From Flammeovirgaceae bacterium UBA4465 (GTDB lineage Bacteria; Bacteroidota; Bacteroidia; Cytophagales; Cyclobacteriaceae), in NCBI GenBank assembly GCA_905182375.1, contig CAJJBF010000018.1:1-33992 (forward strand): 33,992 bases of DNA. Direction: 5' to 3'. The notes below the pieces were generated by a model. It was not told the origin of the DNA. It saw only the letters and a program-made list of their open reading frames with translations, and ran no database searches. The number at the start of each line of letters is the position of its first letter. The stretch's first letter is position 1. This document shows, one piece after another, positions 1 through 9,312 of this stretch. Position numbers and translations under genes: made by a program.

Positions 1-410
1 CATTATGTCAAGCTTGTCACCGCATTCAAAACAAGGGAAATAACATTGGCCCAGATCTGACCCAATTGGCATCAAGATTTACGGTCAAAGACATGGCCCA
101 TGCCATCATCAATCCGGATGCGGAAATATCAGATCAATATATGATGAGTGAAATTCATCTAAATAACGGCGATCGTTGGTTCGCCAAAATAGTAGAAGAA
201 ACGAGCGATTCTCTTTTGGTCATGCTAAACCCTTTGACTCCTGAAAAGGTGACCAAAATTCATCTTTCCTCAATAAAAGAAAAAAAACGCTCCCTACAGT
301 CACAAATGTTTCCTGCTTTATTAAATCGCCTCAATGAGCAAGAAGTTGTAGATTTAATGACCTATTTATTGTCAGGAGGACAAGATGATATTTCCTTATA
401 TCCCCAATAA
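1..410 (+). CDS. C-terminal part of a c-type haem-binding protein (5' truncated by the window)
   Basis: This is the end of a gene that begins before the window; complete codons start at base 3. Bases 6-20 encode CQACH, a CxxCH site for covalent haem c. It is followed by a GPDLTQLA segment, a long beta-rich stretch (about residues 45-90) and a short helical tail (NRLNEQEVVDLMTYLLSGG). The order CxxCH, GPDLT, EQ/DQY, EVVDLMTYLLS matches the 'putative haem-binding domain' family (TIGR02603-like) found at the C-terminus of large secreted dehydrogenase or PVC-type proteins. The partner domains are outside the window. It lies just upstream of a sulfatase on the same strand, a pairing that fits carbohydrate degradation, though that is inference. 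The in-frame TTG at 66 is internal, not a true start, because the haem site lies before it. Confidence 0.85.
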   Translation, partial: LCQACHRIQNKGNNIGPDLTQLASRFTVKDMAHAIINPDAEISDQYMMSEIHLNNGDRWFAKIVEETSDSLLVMLNPLTPEKVTKIHLSSIKEKKRSLQSQMFPALLNRLNEQEVVDLMTYLLSGGQDDISLYPQ

Positions 411-481
411 ACTAGATTTAAAACATGAAATTAACCCTTAGGCAGCACGAATTTTGATGAAAATAGCGCTCTTCTGATCGG

Positions 482-2016
482 ATGAAAAATTCATTCTTAC
501 CCCTCATATTATTACTGATTTCAACCTTATTTCAGTGTCATTCAGTCGAAATAAATTCGACTGAACCTAATATTATCTATATCCTTGCCGACGATTTAGG
601 ATATGGAGAACTGGGAATATGGACAAAAAATAATCCAAACACCCCATATTGATGCACTTGCACGTAATGGTATGAGATTTACTCAACATTACAGTGGCTC
701 ACCGGTTTGTGCGCCCAGTAGATACATGCTGCTCACCGGGCTGCATTCAGGACATGCTTATATAAGAGGAAACGATGAATGGGCTGAGCGGGGGGATGTT
801 TGGAATTATGCCGCAGCCGTTGCTGATGCCTCATTGGAGGGTCAAAGACCCATTCCAGATACTACTTTTACTTTAGCAGAAATGTTACAAGAAAGTGGAT
901 ACATCACAGGCTTAGTCGGTAAATGGGGCTTGGGTGCTCCCGGAACCGGTGGTACCCCAAACAAGCAGGGGTTTGACTATTTTTATGGATATAATTGCCA
1001 AAGACAAGCGCACAATTTATATCCCAAACATTTATGGGAAAATGAACAAAAAATAGAGCTGAATAATGAACTAATTTCGCCAGGCATGGCATTAGATTCT
1101 TTAGCTGATCCCAATGATTCCAAATCCTATAGTGCTTTTGAGCAAAGAGAGTATGCACCTTCCTTGAAGCTTTATAAGGCATTAAAAATCATTGAAGAAA
1201 ATAAAGAAAATAAATTTTTCCTCTATTATGCATCTCCCCTACCGCATTTGCCGTTACAAATACCAAAAAAATATCAATCTAAATATCATGAGATTATAGG
1301 AGCCGAATTACCCTACACGGGAGGAAAGAATTACTTCCCCAACCAATATCCAAGAGCTACCTACGCCGCTATGATCAATTTACTCGACCAACAAGTGGGG
1401 GAGCTGGTCAAAAAACTTAAAGCCCTAGGATTATATAAAAATACCTTAATTATATTCACAAGTGACAACGGGCCCACCTATGATATTGGTGGCGTAGATC
1501 CACATCACTTCAATAGTGCTGGCCCTTTCAATACGGGAAGAGGTTGGGGAAAAGGATTTACACACGAAGGGGGCATTCGCGTACCCATGATTGCCACTTG
1601 GCCTAATCAAATTGAGGCCAATACGATAACTACTCATGTATCTGCCTTTTGGGATGTCTTTCCCACATTGGCGGAAGTAGTAGGATATGCTGATGCTGAA
1701 CAGCGCGATGGAATTAGTTTTCTACCCACACTTCATGGAACAAAACAATCAGAACATGACTATCTCTATTGGGAGTTTCCAGCCTACGGTGGGCAACAAG
1801 CGGTGCGCGAAAATCAGTGGAAAGCCATTCGTAAAGATCTGCACAAAGGATAATATTAACACAGCCCTCTATGATTTAAGTAAGGACCCACGTGAAGAAA
1901 CCGATATAAGTGATCAACACCCCGAGCGGGTAGCCGAGATGGAAGCGATCATGCGGGAGGCGCACCATGATCCTGCTATTGATAAATTTGATTTAAATAT
2001 TCTGGGCGATAAGTAA
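482..2016 (+). pseudogene. Formylglycine-dependent sulfatase, interrupted by two frameshifts
   Basis: Hydrolysis of sulfate esters, probably secreted or periplasmic. The ATG at 482 gives a hydrophobic leader, then [17 protein letters not shown], the N-terminal metal-site motif of alkaline-phosphatase-fold sulfatases. The frame then breaks at 617-620: the expected [11 protein letters not shown] continues in another frame, as if two bases were missing from an ATATAT run. The second frame (618-1853) carries CAPSR, the Cys converted to formylglycine, then GKWGLG and SDNGP. It stops at 1851-1853, but the tail ALYDLSKDPREETDI, usual for the family, continues one frame over to 2016. The joined product is about 510 residues, normal length. 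All motifs are conserved, so this is either very recent decay or sequence error. A Cys near residue 19 could be a lipobox, but the preceding Gln is atypical. Confidence 0.85.
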
Positions 2017-2166
2017 ATATATCACTGGTTTTTTATCCTATATTTGAGATCTTTTTTGGATAAAGGAAAAAGCGGTCAAATCCTAGAAGAGATATGACGA
2101 AAAACTTAGATAACCATTCAATTTTCTTACAATATCACTTATCATTTTTAATAAGACTTATTAATA

Positions 2167-4987
2167 ATGCTATTTCAAGTCATCGTGCTTTCGGTAAGCT
2201 ACGGGCAAACCAAACTTATTGAGAAAATCAATAAAACCGACAATGACCTGGTCATCCCTTATGAGAAGTATGAACTGTCCAATGGTTTGACCTTAATCCT
2301 TCATGAGGATCATTCCGATCCCTTAATACACCTAGACGTCACCTATCATGTCGGCGCTAAGGATGAAAATCCAAAAAAAACAGGATTTGCTCATTTTTTT
2401 GAGCATATGATGTTTCAAGGATCCGATAATGTCGCTGATGAAGCGCATTTCAAAATTGTCACCGAATCCGGAGGCACCTTAAATGGTTCAACTAGCCGAG
2501 ACCGAACGAATTATTATCAAACGGTACCGAATAATCAACTAGAATCTATGCTTTGGTTGGAAGCGGATCGCATGGGGTTTTTCCTAGATGCAGTCACCCA
2601 AGAAAAATTTGAAATCCAAAGAGCCACCGTTAAAAACGAAAAAGGACAAAATTATTTAAATAGGCCCTATGGCATGTGGAATGAAAAAGCTATTGCGGCA
2701 CTCTACCCGTACGGTCACCCCTACTCATGGAGTACCATTGGATACCTTGAAGATCTTGATCGGGCTACCCTGAATGATTTAAAGAATTTTTTTCTTCGTT
2801 GGTATGGGCCCAATAATGCGGCCATAACCATTGGTGGTGACATTGACCCAAAAGAAGTCCTCTCCATGGTAGAAAAATATTTCCGGATCGATACCATCCG
2901 GACCGGAAGTAGAAAAAATGAAGCTTACCCTTACCAGAGATTAATTCAGATCGATACATCTCACATATCGATAATAACATTCGCTTCCCATCACTGATGA
3001 TGACCTACCCTACCATCCCACATATGCACCCAGATGAGGCTGCATTGGATTGTCTTGCAGATATACTGGGCATGGGTCAAAGCTCTTACTTATTTAAAAA
3101 ATTTGTAGAAACTCAAAAAGCCATATATGCTTCTGCCTCACACCCAGCTGCTGAGCATGCCGGAGAATTCACTCTGAGAGTTCTTCCTTATCCTGGACAA
3201 ACACTAGCTGAATTTGAAATCGAAATACGCAATACACTTGACGAATTTCACGCTAGTAGGAGTGAATGAAATCGATTTAATCAAATTCAAAGCAGGTCGT
3301 GAATCTGATGTCATCAATGGCTTGGCAAGCGTCAGTGGAAAAGTATCACAATTGGCCAATTATCAATTCATGTTTGGAAATCCGAATTTAATCAGGTCAA
3401 GATTTGCAAAGATATCTTCATATTCCAGCAGAGACTTGAAGAGTTTTATAAATACATTAAAGAAAAATAAGTTTCATTATGAGTTACTTACCCAATGAAG
3501 AAGTACTACCGGCCAGAGCCGATAATTTCTTTAACGGATTGGATACCATAAATAGCGTCGAAAAGATTGATGATGGCAAATTAATCTATCAAAAAGCAGA
3601 AGACCTTTTTGATCGCAGTATTCAACCTGCTGCTGGTCCTCGACCAACTTTGAAGGTACCAGAATACTGGGAGGCCTCATTTGAAAATGGTTTGAAAATC
3701 ATTGGTACTGCAAATAATGAGATTCCCACAACTACTTTATTGTTAACGATCAACGGAGGTCACAGACTAGATGCGTATGATCCCTCAAAAAGTGGATTGG
3801 CATCACTCACAGCTGGAATGATGAATGAGTCCACTGAAAAATATTCTTCCGAGGATATTCAAGAAGAGTTGCGCAAATTAGGAAGTAGCATTTATGTCAG
3901 CTCAGACGAAGACGGTACCTATATGAGTATCAACACCCTCAATAAATACATTGATGAAACCCTACAATTGGCGGAAGAAATATTACTCCATCCCGCATTC
4001 AAACAAAAAGATTTTGATCGCATTTACAAGCAACAATTAGAGAGCGTCAAAGCAGGTCAGGAGGATCCTTCGAGTATTGCAGATGATATTTATTATCAGT
4101 TGATCTATGGGGAAAATCACATCTATTCTATCCCCTCATATGGATCCGAGGAAACCATCGCCAACATAAAATTAGATGATGTTATTAATTTCTACAATAA
4201 TTATTATTCTCCTAATCTCTCAGAGTTAGTGATCGTAGGTGCTATAAACAATCAAAATTTAATAGATTTAGTGGAGAAACTCAGCTTTCTTCACGATTGG
4301 GAAAATAAAAATGTTCAAATTCCAAAACTACCTAAAACCTCGACTCCAGAGAAATTGAAAATTTATTTTGTAGATAAACCAGAAGCTCCCCAATCTGAAA
4401 TTAGGGCAGGTTATGTAACAGACTTGACCTACAGTCCCACGGGAGATTATTTCAAATCATACTTAATGAACTACACCTTAGGGGGTGCGTTCAATAGTAG
4501 AATTAATCTTAATCTAAGAGAAGACAAAGGATGGACCTATGGTGCAAGAAGTTATTTTTCGTCCTCTGATGAACCTGGCTCATTTTCTGTCTATTCAGGT
4601 GTTTTGGCGGCTGCAACGGATAGTGCCATTTATGAAATTATTCAAGAAATTGAAGGTTATCGCGAAAAAGGCATCACAGATGATGAGCTTCAATTTATGA
4701 AAAATTCAATCGGACAAAGAGAAGTTCTGGATTATGAAACGCCTTGGCAAAAATCATCTTTTTTAAGGCGTATCATTCATTACGACCTGGGCAATTCTTT
4801 TATTGATGATCAAAGTAAATTAATAGCCAGTATAACTAAAAAAGAGCTCAATGTGCTCGCAAAAAAATACCTAGACCTCAATCAATTTTATATGGTCATC
4901 GTAGGTGATGGTGTCGGAAATTTGACACGTCTTAAAAAATTAGGTTATGAATTGATTGAATTAGACGCTGAAGGGAAGCAAAAATAG
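2167..4987 (+). pseudogene. Two-unit M16 zinc peptidase (pitrilysin/insulinase family), interrupted by about four frameshifts
   Basis: The joined product is about 940 residues, the size of single-chain M16 peptidases with an active and an inactive half. The N-terminal half starts with a short hydrophobic leader ending SYGQ, suggesting export, and carries HFFEH (HxxEH zinc site) in FAHFFEHMMFQG. The reading frame changes between about 2915 and 2950 (it resumes as DRYISHIDNNIRFP), near 3255 (an apparent extra T before GVNEIDLIKF), near 3437 (resuming as EEFYKYIKEK) and near 3467 (resuming as ISFIMSYLPNEE). The C-terminal half from 3479 to 4987 is open, 502 residues, lacks HxxEH and has the GGAFNSRINLNLRE and GWTYGARSYF motifs normal for the inactive repeat. 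The start at 2167 is the only ATG in this frame after an upstream stop at 2152. Confidence 0.85.
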
Positions 4988-4994
4988 TGAAACT

Positions 4995-5017
4995 AAAAAA
5001 TATTGAGCTTTCTCAAT
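4995..5017 (-). terminator. Possible intrinsic terminator of the sugar operon
   Basis: Read on the minus strand, a 6-bp stem (ATTGAG/CTCAAT) with a 4-base loop is followed by one A and six T. It sits 38 bases beyond the stop codon of the glycosyltransferase gene, between two convergent genes. The stem is short, so this is tentative. Confidence 0.45.
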
Positions 5018-5054
5018 GTCTCACATTTCAATGCAGTAATGAATAACCAGTCAA

Positions 5055-5981
5055 TCATTTTCTTAGTAACTCATAATTCTTACGGCTGAATGCTTTTTCA
5101 CCAAAAAGGAATAACTCTATTTGGGTGATGATCCTGTTTTTTAAAAAATCATGACGATGAATGGGTTGCGTTGTCCTGTATTTTTTTGTGTAATTAAGTT
5201 CATCAGCCCAATCAAACTTAGCTATCCAATCCTTCATGACGGCAGGATGTGTGTCGTTAAACAAAGATAACCTTCCCAAAGGACCATAATCGAAGGATAC
5301 TTTTTGATTCCCTTGATTGCGATAATAATGATTTGCATGTTGCTGTTTTTTACGCATAAAATGGGGAGGACGTACCCAACCATAATGATATATTTCAGCA
5401 TCTGCTTTCACTACATGCAACCTAAAAGTATCTGCTCTCTTTCTGTACGAGAAACCATCAAAGTCAGGAATTCTTCGAAAAGTCTGAGCATCTCCCCATG
5501 AATAAATATCTGATTGATTTCTGATGATTCGTGTTTCAAATGGATACCAACATCTCGAGGAATGATAGTGCTTATAATCACCCCAAAAATGCTTATAACC
5601 GAAGAGAATCCCTTCCACCTCAGAACGCTCATATTGTTGCTCACATGTGACTTTTATTTTATCTAAATACCTCTCATGGACAACCTCATCTCCTTGCAAA
5701 TAAAATAACCAATCTCCAGTACATGCATTTTTGGCCAAATTAGTTTGATGGGCATAAATGGTACCGCCAGGAAATTTTTCTAGATCCCAAACAGTTTTAA
5801 TGATTTTAATTTTAGCATTATTTAGCGCCCTTATTTGAAACTCAGTGTTATCATCTGCCTCACTGTCCCCGAGCACGACAACGAATTCATCTACTAAATC
5901 AATGATAGATAGGATCGACTCGATGATAGGATAATATAATTTATTTCCGTTTTTACTGAAAGTAAAGCCACTGATTTTCAT
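5055..5981 (-). CDS. Family 2-like (GT-A fold) glycosyltransferase
   Basis: 308 residues. No signal peptide or membrane segment is seen, so it is probably cytoplasmic or peripheral. The N-terminus (MKISGFTFSKNG, then DEFVVVLGDSEADDNT around residues 31-45) matches GT2-type enzymes that keep a nucleotide-sugar site and act on surface or lipid-linked glycans. FYLQGDE (residues 93-99) is in the position of the metal-binding acidic motif. The middle part is rich in Trp, Tyr and His (YKHFWGDYKHYH), which may line the acceptor site. It is the last gene of a four-gene minus-strand operon, 27 bases after the EamA transporter gene. The preceding kinase and nucleotidyltransferase could provide an activated sugar, but neither donor nor acceptor can be read from the sequence. 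Confidence 0.8.
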   Translation of the reverse strand: MKISGFTFSKNGNKLYYPIIESILSIIDLVDEFVVVLGDSEADDNTEFQIRALNNAKIKIIKTVWDLEKFPGGTIYAHQTNLAKNACTGDWLFYLQGDEVVHERYLDKIKVTCEQQYERSEVEGILFGYKHFWGDYKHYHSSRCWYPFETRIIRNQSDIYSWGDAQTFRRIPDFDGFSYRKRADTFRLHVVKADAEIYHYGWVRPPHFMRKKQQHANHYYRNQGNQKVSFDYGPLGRLSLFNDTHPAVMKDWIAKFDWADELNYTKKYRTTQPIHRHDFLKNRIITQIELFLFGEKAFSRKNYELLRK

Positions 5982-6008
5982 TCACACAAGGTTTAATTAA
6001 GCATTCAT

Positions 6009-6893
6009 CTAATCACCATGTTTGCCATCAATTTTGGTATAAAAAAATATTTCTACTAACGTTACCAATAAAATGATAGATCCACCTATATAAATACCCT
6101 TCTTTGGTATTTCATCCAAAAAAAGCATGCCCCATCCAATCCCTAATACAGGAGTAAAGTTGCTCATAATACTTACTGTAGTGACTGAAAAATATTTGAA
6201 ACTTCTTACAAATAACGTATGTCCCACTGCCGTGGTAATCAAACCTAAAGTAATTAAATTTGTCGTATTGTCAAGAAAATATTGATCTTGTTCAAGGGGA
6301 TAAAAGAATAAAAAAGGAATAAGAACTATACTTAAAGCCAAAAGTTGATAAGCCATAGACAATGAACCACTAATCACATCAATATGCTTACGTATCCATA
6401 TATTTCTGATCGCATAAGACAGAGCTGCTAATAAGCCGAATAAAATACCTACCGTAAGGTCATCGCTCATGTCAAAATTTGGCACCAAAAAATAGATACC
6501 TACCAAAGTAATCAACGTTAAGGGTAAATGCCGTTTGACCATTCGGTCTTTTAATAAAATCGGTTCAAGAATGGAGGTCATTAAGGGATAGGTGAAAAGA
6601 GTAAGCATGCCTATGGCCACATTAGATAATTTAAGTGCATAAAAATAAGCCAACCAATGGATACCCATCAACAAGGTGGGAAGTATCATTTTAGTTCGAT
6701 CTGATCTTGATATATGAAATGAATTATTGAAGATGAAACGTATCAAAAAAAGAGCCATTGCACCTAAAAGGCAACGAGACCAAATAATCAAAACCACAGG
6801 TAGGTCAATCTGTTTCCCTAGTACACCTGAGGTACTCATTACCAAAATAGCAATGGCTAATTCGACTATGTTTAGAGATGAAGTAGATTTCAT
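6009..6893 (-). CDS. EamA/DMT family inner-membrane transporter
   Basis: 294 residues with about ten hydrophobic segments arranged as two repeats of five, the layout of drug/metabolite transporters of the EamA type. The first repeat runs from about residue 8 to 140 and the second from about 146 to 285, including SIMSNFTPVLGIGWGMLFLDE, a region typical of the last EamA helices. Substrates in this family are varied (metabolites, amino acids, nucleotide sugars), so none is assigned. It starts 13 bases after the sugar kinase gene and is followed 27 bases later by a glycosyltransferase, suggesting transcription in one operon. Import of a sugar for the kinase or export of a product are both possible. 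Confidence 0.85.
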   Translation of the reverse strand: MKSTSSLNIVELAIAILVMSTSGVLGKQIDLPVVLIIWSRCLLGAMALFLIRFIFNNSFHISRSDRTKMILPTLLMGIHWLAYFYALKLSNVAIGMLTLFTYPLMTSILEPILLKDRMVKRHLPLTLITLVGIYFLVPNFDMSDDLTVGILFGLLAALSYAIRNIWIRKHIDVISGSLSMAYQLLALSIVLIPFLFFYPLEQDQYFLDNTTNLITLGLITTAVGHTLFVRSFKYFSVTTVSIMSNFTPVLGIGWGMLFLDEIPKKGIYIGGSIILLVTLVEIFFYTKIDGKHGD

Positions 6894-6906
6894 AAATACA
6901 TGAAAT

Positions 6907-7950
6907 TCATTTCAAATCATTCAATTGATGTAAGATATCTTGAGATAATTTAAATTGATTTTTACATCGATCCAAGTTATGATTCGGATGGTCAATTTTA
7001 TAATACGTATTGCCTTCCATATAATCCGTCAAAAATCTCAATCCCATAATGAACGCCATATAGGCTCCGCTCAAGGGTAGAAACTGTATTTCAGTAGCAT
7101 CTAATTCATCTTTGGCCCCCTCTAAATAACCTTCTTTAAAAGCGAAAAATCGATTGCGATCTAAGGATACCCATTGTAAATCTGATTCATCTTCAGCAGC
7201 AGTGCAAGCGGTAGAACGGATACCATCACCGAAATCATAATGAACAATACCGGGCATGACGGTATCTAAATCAATCACGCAACAACCTTTATTCAGCTGA
7301 TTAAGCAACACGTTATTGAATTTGGTGTCATTATGGGTCACTCGTTTCCTTACTAAGGATAGCGAATCTAAATTCCAAACAGGTAGCAGCTGTTGGGTAA
7401 GCAAAGTCACCATGGCTATTTGATCGGCTGCAGAATGACTTTTTACATTTTTAATTTTTGCCTTTGCCTCCTTGAAATTACGTATTCTATAGTCCAAATT
7501 ATGAAAATCCGCCAGGGTCACCGACAAATCGGAAGGATTAAAATCATTTAAGGCTCTAAGAAAAAAACCATAGGATTTGGCACCTTCAAAAATTTGCTCC
7601 TCCGACTCAGGCACATCAAGCGACTTCAAATGAGATTTAAAATCAAACATTCTAAAATAACCCTCTTCATGATGAACATAATTTTCTAAGCGATGGGTCT
7701 GAATAAGCTGCAAAGCTTCTTGTGAGGTGATCCCCAAACGATCATAGGCTGCAGGCAGATGATCCGTAATTCTTTGAATGTTCCTCATCATTCCGGATAC
7801 ATCCTTAAATATTTTATGATTAATTTTTTGAAATAAATATTCTTGATCCGTGGTGACTACCTTGAATGTATCATTGATATGACCTCTCTCCAATCTTTCA
7901 TAGCTTTTTATGGCCCCTTGAACACTAAATTGATCAATGATTTCAATCAT
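6907..7950 (-). CDS. APH-fold sugar kinase, N-acetylhexosamine 1-kinase-like
   Basis: 347 residues with the aminoglycoside/choline kinase fold. The catalytic loop is THNDTKFNN (His206, Asp208, Asn213) and the metal-binding Asp follows in CVIDLD (Asp227). The THNDTKFNNVL wording resembles the N-acetylhexosamine 1-kinase (NahK) group, which makes sugar 1-phosphates from GlcNAc/GalNAc; the exact sugar is inference. The ATG at 7950 is preferred because the longer frame would start at a TTG inside the upstream gene. With the ATG at 7950 the two genes overlap by 8 bases (ATGATTGA), suggesting translational coupling to the nucleotidyltransferase. A phosphorylated sugar from this enzyme would be the natural substrate of that neighbour. 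True antibiotic resistance function is unlikely from this context. Confidence 0.82.
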   Translation of the reverse strand: MIEIIDQFSVQGAIKSYERLERGHINDTFKVVTTDQEYLFQKINHKIFKDVSGMMRNIQRITDHLPAAYDRLGITSQEALQLIQTHRLENYVHHEEGYFRMFDFKSHLKSLDVPESEEQIFEGAKSYGFFLRALNDFNPSDLSVTLADFHNLDYRIRNFKEAKAKIKNVKSHSAADQIAMVTLLTQQLLPVWNLDSLSLVRKRVTHNDTKFNNVLLNQLNKGCCVIDLDTVMPGIVHYDFGDGIRSTACTAAEDESDLQWVSLDRNRFFAFKEGYLEGAKDELDATEIQFLPLSGAYMAFIMGLRFLTDYMEGNTYYKIDHPNHNLDRCKNQFKLSQDILHQLNDLK

Positions 7951-8851
7951 TATTGAAGAGGTTGTCTGGATAAACTCGATCTGCAACCAATTGCTTGAGT
8001 TGGGATTTTACCCATGTTTTGTCCTCACTGTAGGTGACACCAAACCAGTGATCATCTGTCCTAAGAACAGGAATTTCAATTCCTTGTTCAATCAAGCTAC
8101 TTAAGACTAAAGGAATGTAATATTCTGCCTTAAGGTTGGTTTTGCTGGCTTGATATGTGGCATCAAAACCAGCTGCTATCTCTTTAAATATGGAAGAAGT
8201 GAAACCCATCAAATTCATTGAGACGGTAGCCTGTCTATTGAGGTGAACACGCTTTCCCTTTTCTTCATAATATATATTTCCGTCAGCGCCACGCGCTATA
8301 GCTGTTCTTTCAGTAATTTCTTTTAAATATTGTTGCTCATCTATTTCACAGACGCCTCTAGAAACGGTGCCATTGTCTGTTATCGTTTTCTCTAATTCAT
8401 AACCCACCATACAACCGGTAAGCTCATGATCATTAAGGCTTTCTAAATGAGTCGCCAATGATTTTAACGAATTTTTACCATAAAAGTCATCCGCATTTAC
8501 AATCCCAAAAGGTTCGTTAATGACCGGCGCTGCCATCCAAACAGCATGCGCCGTGCCCCAAGGCTTCACCCTACCTTCAGGAACTGTGTATGATTTTGGA
8601 ATTGCATCTAAGGTTTGATAAACTACCTCAAAATCACCTTTACCTTGCCATTTATCGAGTATGGCTGCTCTGAATTCAGTCTCTATTTCTTTTCTTATGA
8701 CAAATATGATTTTACCAAATCCGGCTTCAAGGGCATCATGTACGGTATAATCTATAATTCTTTCCCCATTAGGCCCAAATCCATCTAACTGCTTGATACC
8801 TCCATATCGACTTCCTAGGCCCGCAGCCAATATTACTAAACTTGGTTTCAT
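7943..8851 (-). CDS. Sugar-1-phosphate nucleotidyltransferase
   Basis: 302 residues. The N-terminal LAAGLGSRYGGIKQ (residues 8-21) is the nucleotide-binding signature of sugar nucleotidyltransferases, followed by PNGE. KPWGTAHAV (96-104) contacts the base and NADDFYG (119-125) has the metal-binding Asp. This family joins a nucleoside triphosphate to a sugar 1-phosphate, releasing pyrophosphate. The variant with GGIKQLDGFGPNGE is common in Bacteroidota and often stands beside an APH-fold kinase, as here; together they resemble the NahK plus UDP-sugar pyrophosphorylase pair of amino-sugar salvage. It is the first gene of the operon; a possible -7 promoter element lies 27 bases upstream. The nucleotide (UTP or another) cannot be told from sequence alone. 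Confidence 0.87.
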   Translation of the reverse strand: MKPSLVILAAGLGSRYGGIKQLDGFGPNGERIIDYTVHDALEAGFGKIIFVIRKEIETEFRAAILDKWQGKGDFEVVYQTLDAIPKSYTVPEGRVKPWGTAHAVWMAAPVINEPFGIVNADDFYGKNSLKSLATHLESLNDHELTGCMVGYELEKTITDNGTVSRGVCEIDEQQYLKEITERTAIARGADGNIYYEEKGKRVHLNRQATVSMNLMGFTSSIFKEIAAGFDATYQASKTNLKAEYYIPLVLSSLIEQGIEIPVLRTDDHWFGVTYSEDKTWVKSQLKQLVADRVYPDNLFNND

Positions 8852-8877
8852 TATTTTTTATTAAGGTTGTGAAAGTG

Positions 8878-8885
8878 CAAATATA
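8878..8885 (-). promoter_or_regulatory. Candidate -7 element (TATATTTG) for the sugar operon
   Basis: On the minus strand TATATTTG fits the Bacteroidota TAnnTTTG -7 consensus and ends 26 bases before the ATG of the nucleotidyltransferase gene. No clear TTTG -33 element is seen at the usual spacing, so the site is only suggestive. Confidence 0.35.
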
Positions 8886-8974
8886 TTAAGACGTTGGTGA
8901 CTAAGCATTAAGTGATAACCATTGAAATAAAAAATACTCCCGATTTGAAGAAATTAAGGCTGCATTGAAATCAT

Positions 8975-9301
8975 TCAAGGCTGACTATTTTTAAGTAATC
9001 GCTTATAAAATTCCATTCGAATTAAGATCGTCTCATCTAATAGGGTTCTTCCCTCAACCGTTAATTTGACAAACCGTTTACTTCTTCCACCCCTATCTTT
9101 TGAAATTCCCCCCAATTCAGAATCAATGAATCCTTTGGTCTCCAACCGTCTCAATACTGCATGAATTGCTGTGATATCAATTCTTCGTTTCGCGTGAGAA
9201 AGCATTTCATCTTGAATAGATTGGGCATATACAGTTGATTGAATCGCACCAATAGCCAACAAAATTAATTCCTCAAGTTCCCCGAGTGATTTTCTTTTCA
9301 T
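8975..9301 (-). CDS. PadR family transcriptional regulator
   Basis: 108 residues: the short PadR class, a winged-helix DNA-binding domain with only a brief C-terminal helix. Family features are KRKSLGELEELILLAIGAI at the start, the recognition-helix area ITAIHAVLRRLETKGFI (about residues 43-59), and the wing DRGGRSKRFVKLT (69-81) before VEGRTLL. PadR proteins usually repress their own operon and a nearby membrane or efflux gene. Here the next gene downstream, the nucleotidyltransferase, starts 123 bases away behind its own possible promoter, and no small membrane partner is present. The upstream region holds a 23-bp inverted repeat overlapping the likely promoter, so autoregulation is the simplest reading. 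Confidence 0.9.
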   Translation of the reverse strand: MKRKSLGELEELILLAIGAIQSTVYAQSIQDEMLSHAKRRIDITAIHAVLRRLETKGFIDSELGGISKDRGGRSKRFVKLTVEGRTLLDETILIRMEFYKRLLKNSQP

Positions 9302-9312
9302 AAATATTCTCT

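Noticed and set aside
904..1182. Antisense frame of 92 codons within the sulfatase gene
   Set aside because: The opposite strand carries conserved sulfatase motifs; the antisense peptide has no recognisable pattern. Other overlapping frames were left out for the same reason.
482..4987. Programmed ribosomal frameshifting as the reason for the broken frames
   Set aside because: Six shifts in two genes, of different direction and size and without a common slippery heptamer or downstream structure, do not fit programmed events.
6907..7950. Aminoglycoside resistance gene
   Set aside because: It has the APH fold, but translational coupling to a sugar nucleotidyltransferase and the THNDTKFNN loop point to a sugar kinase.
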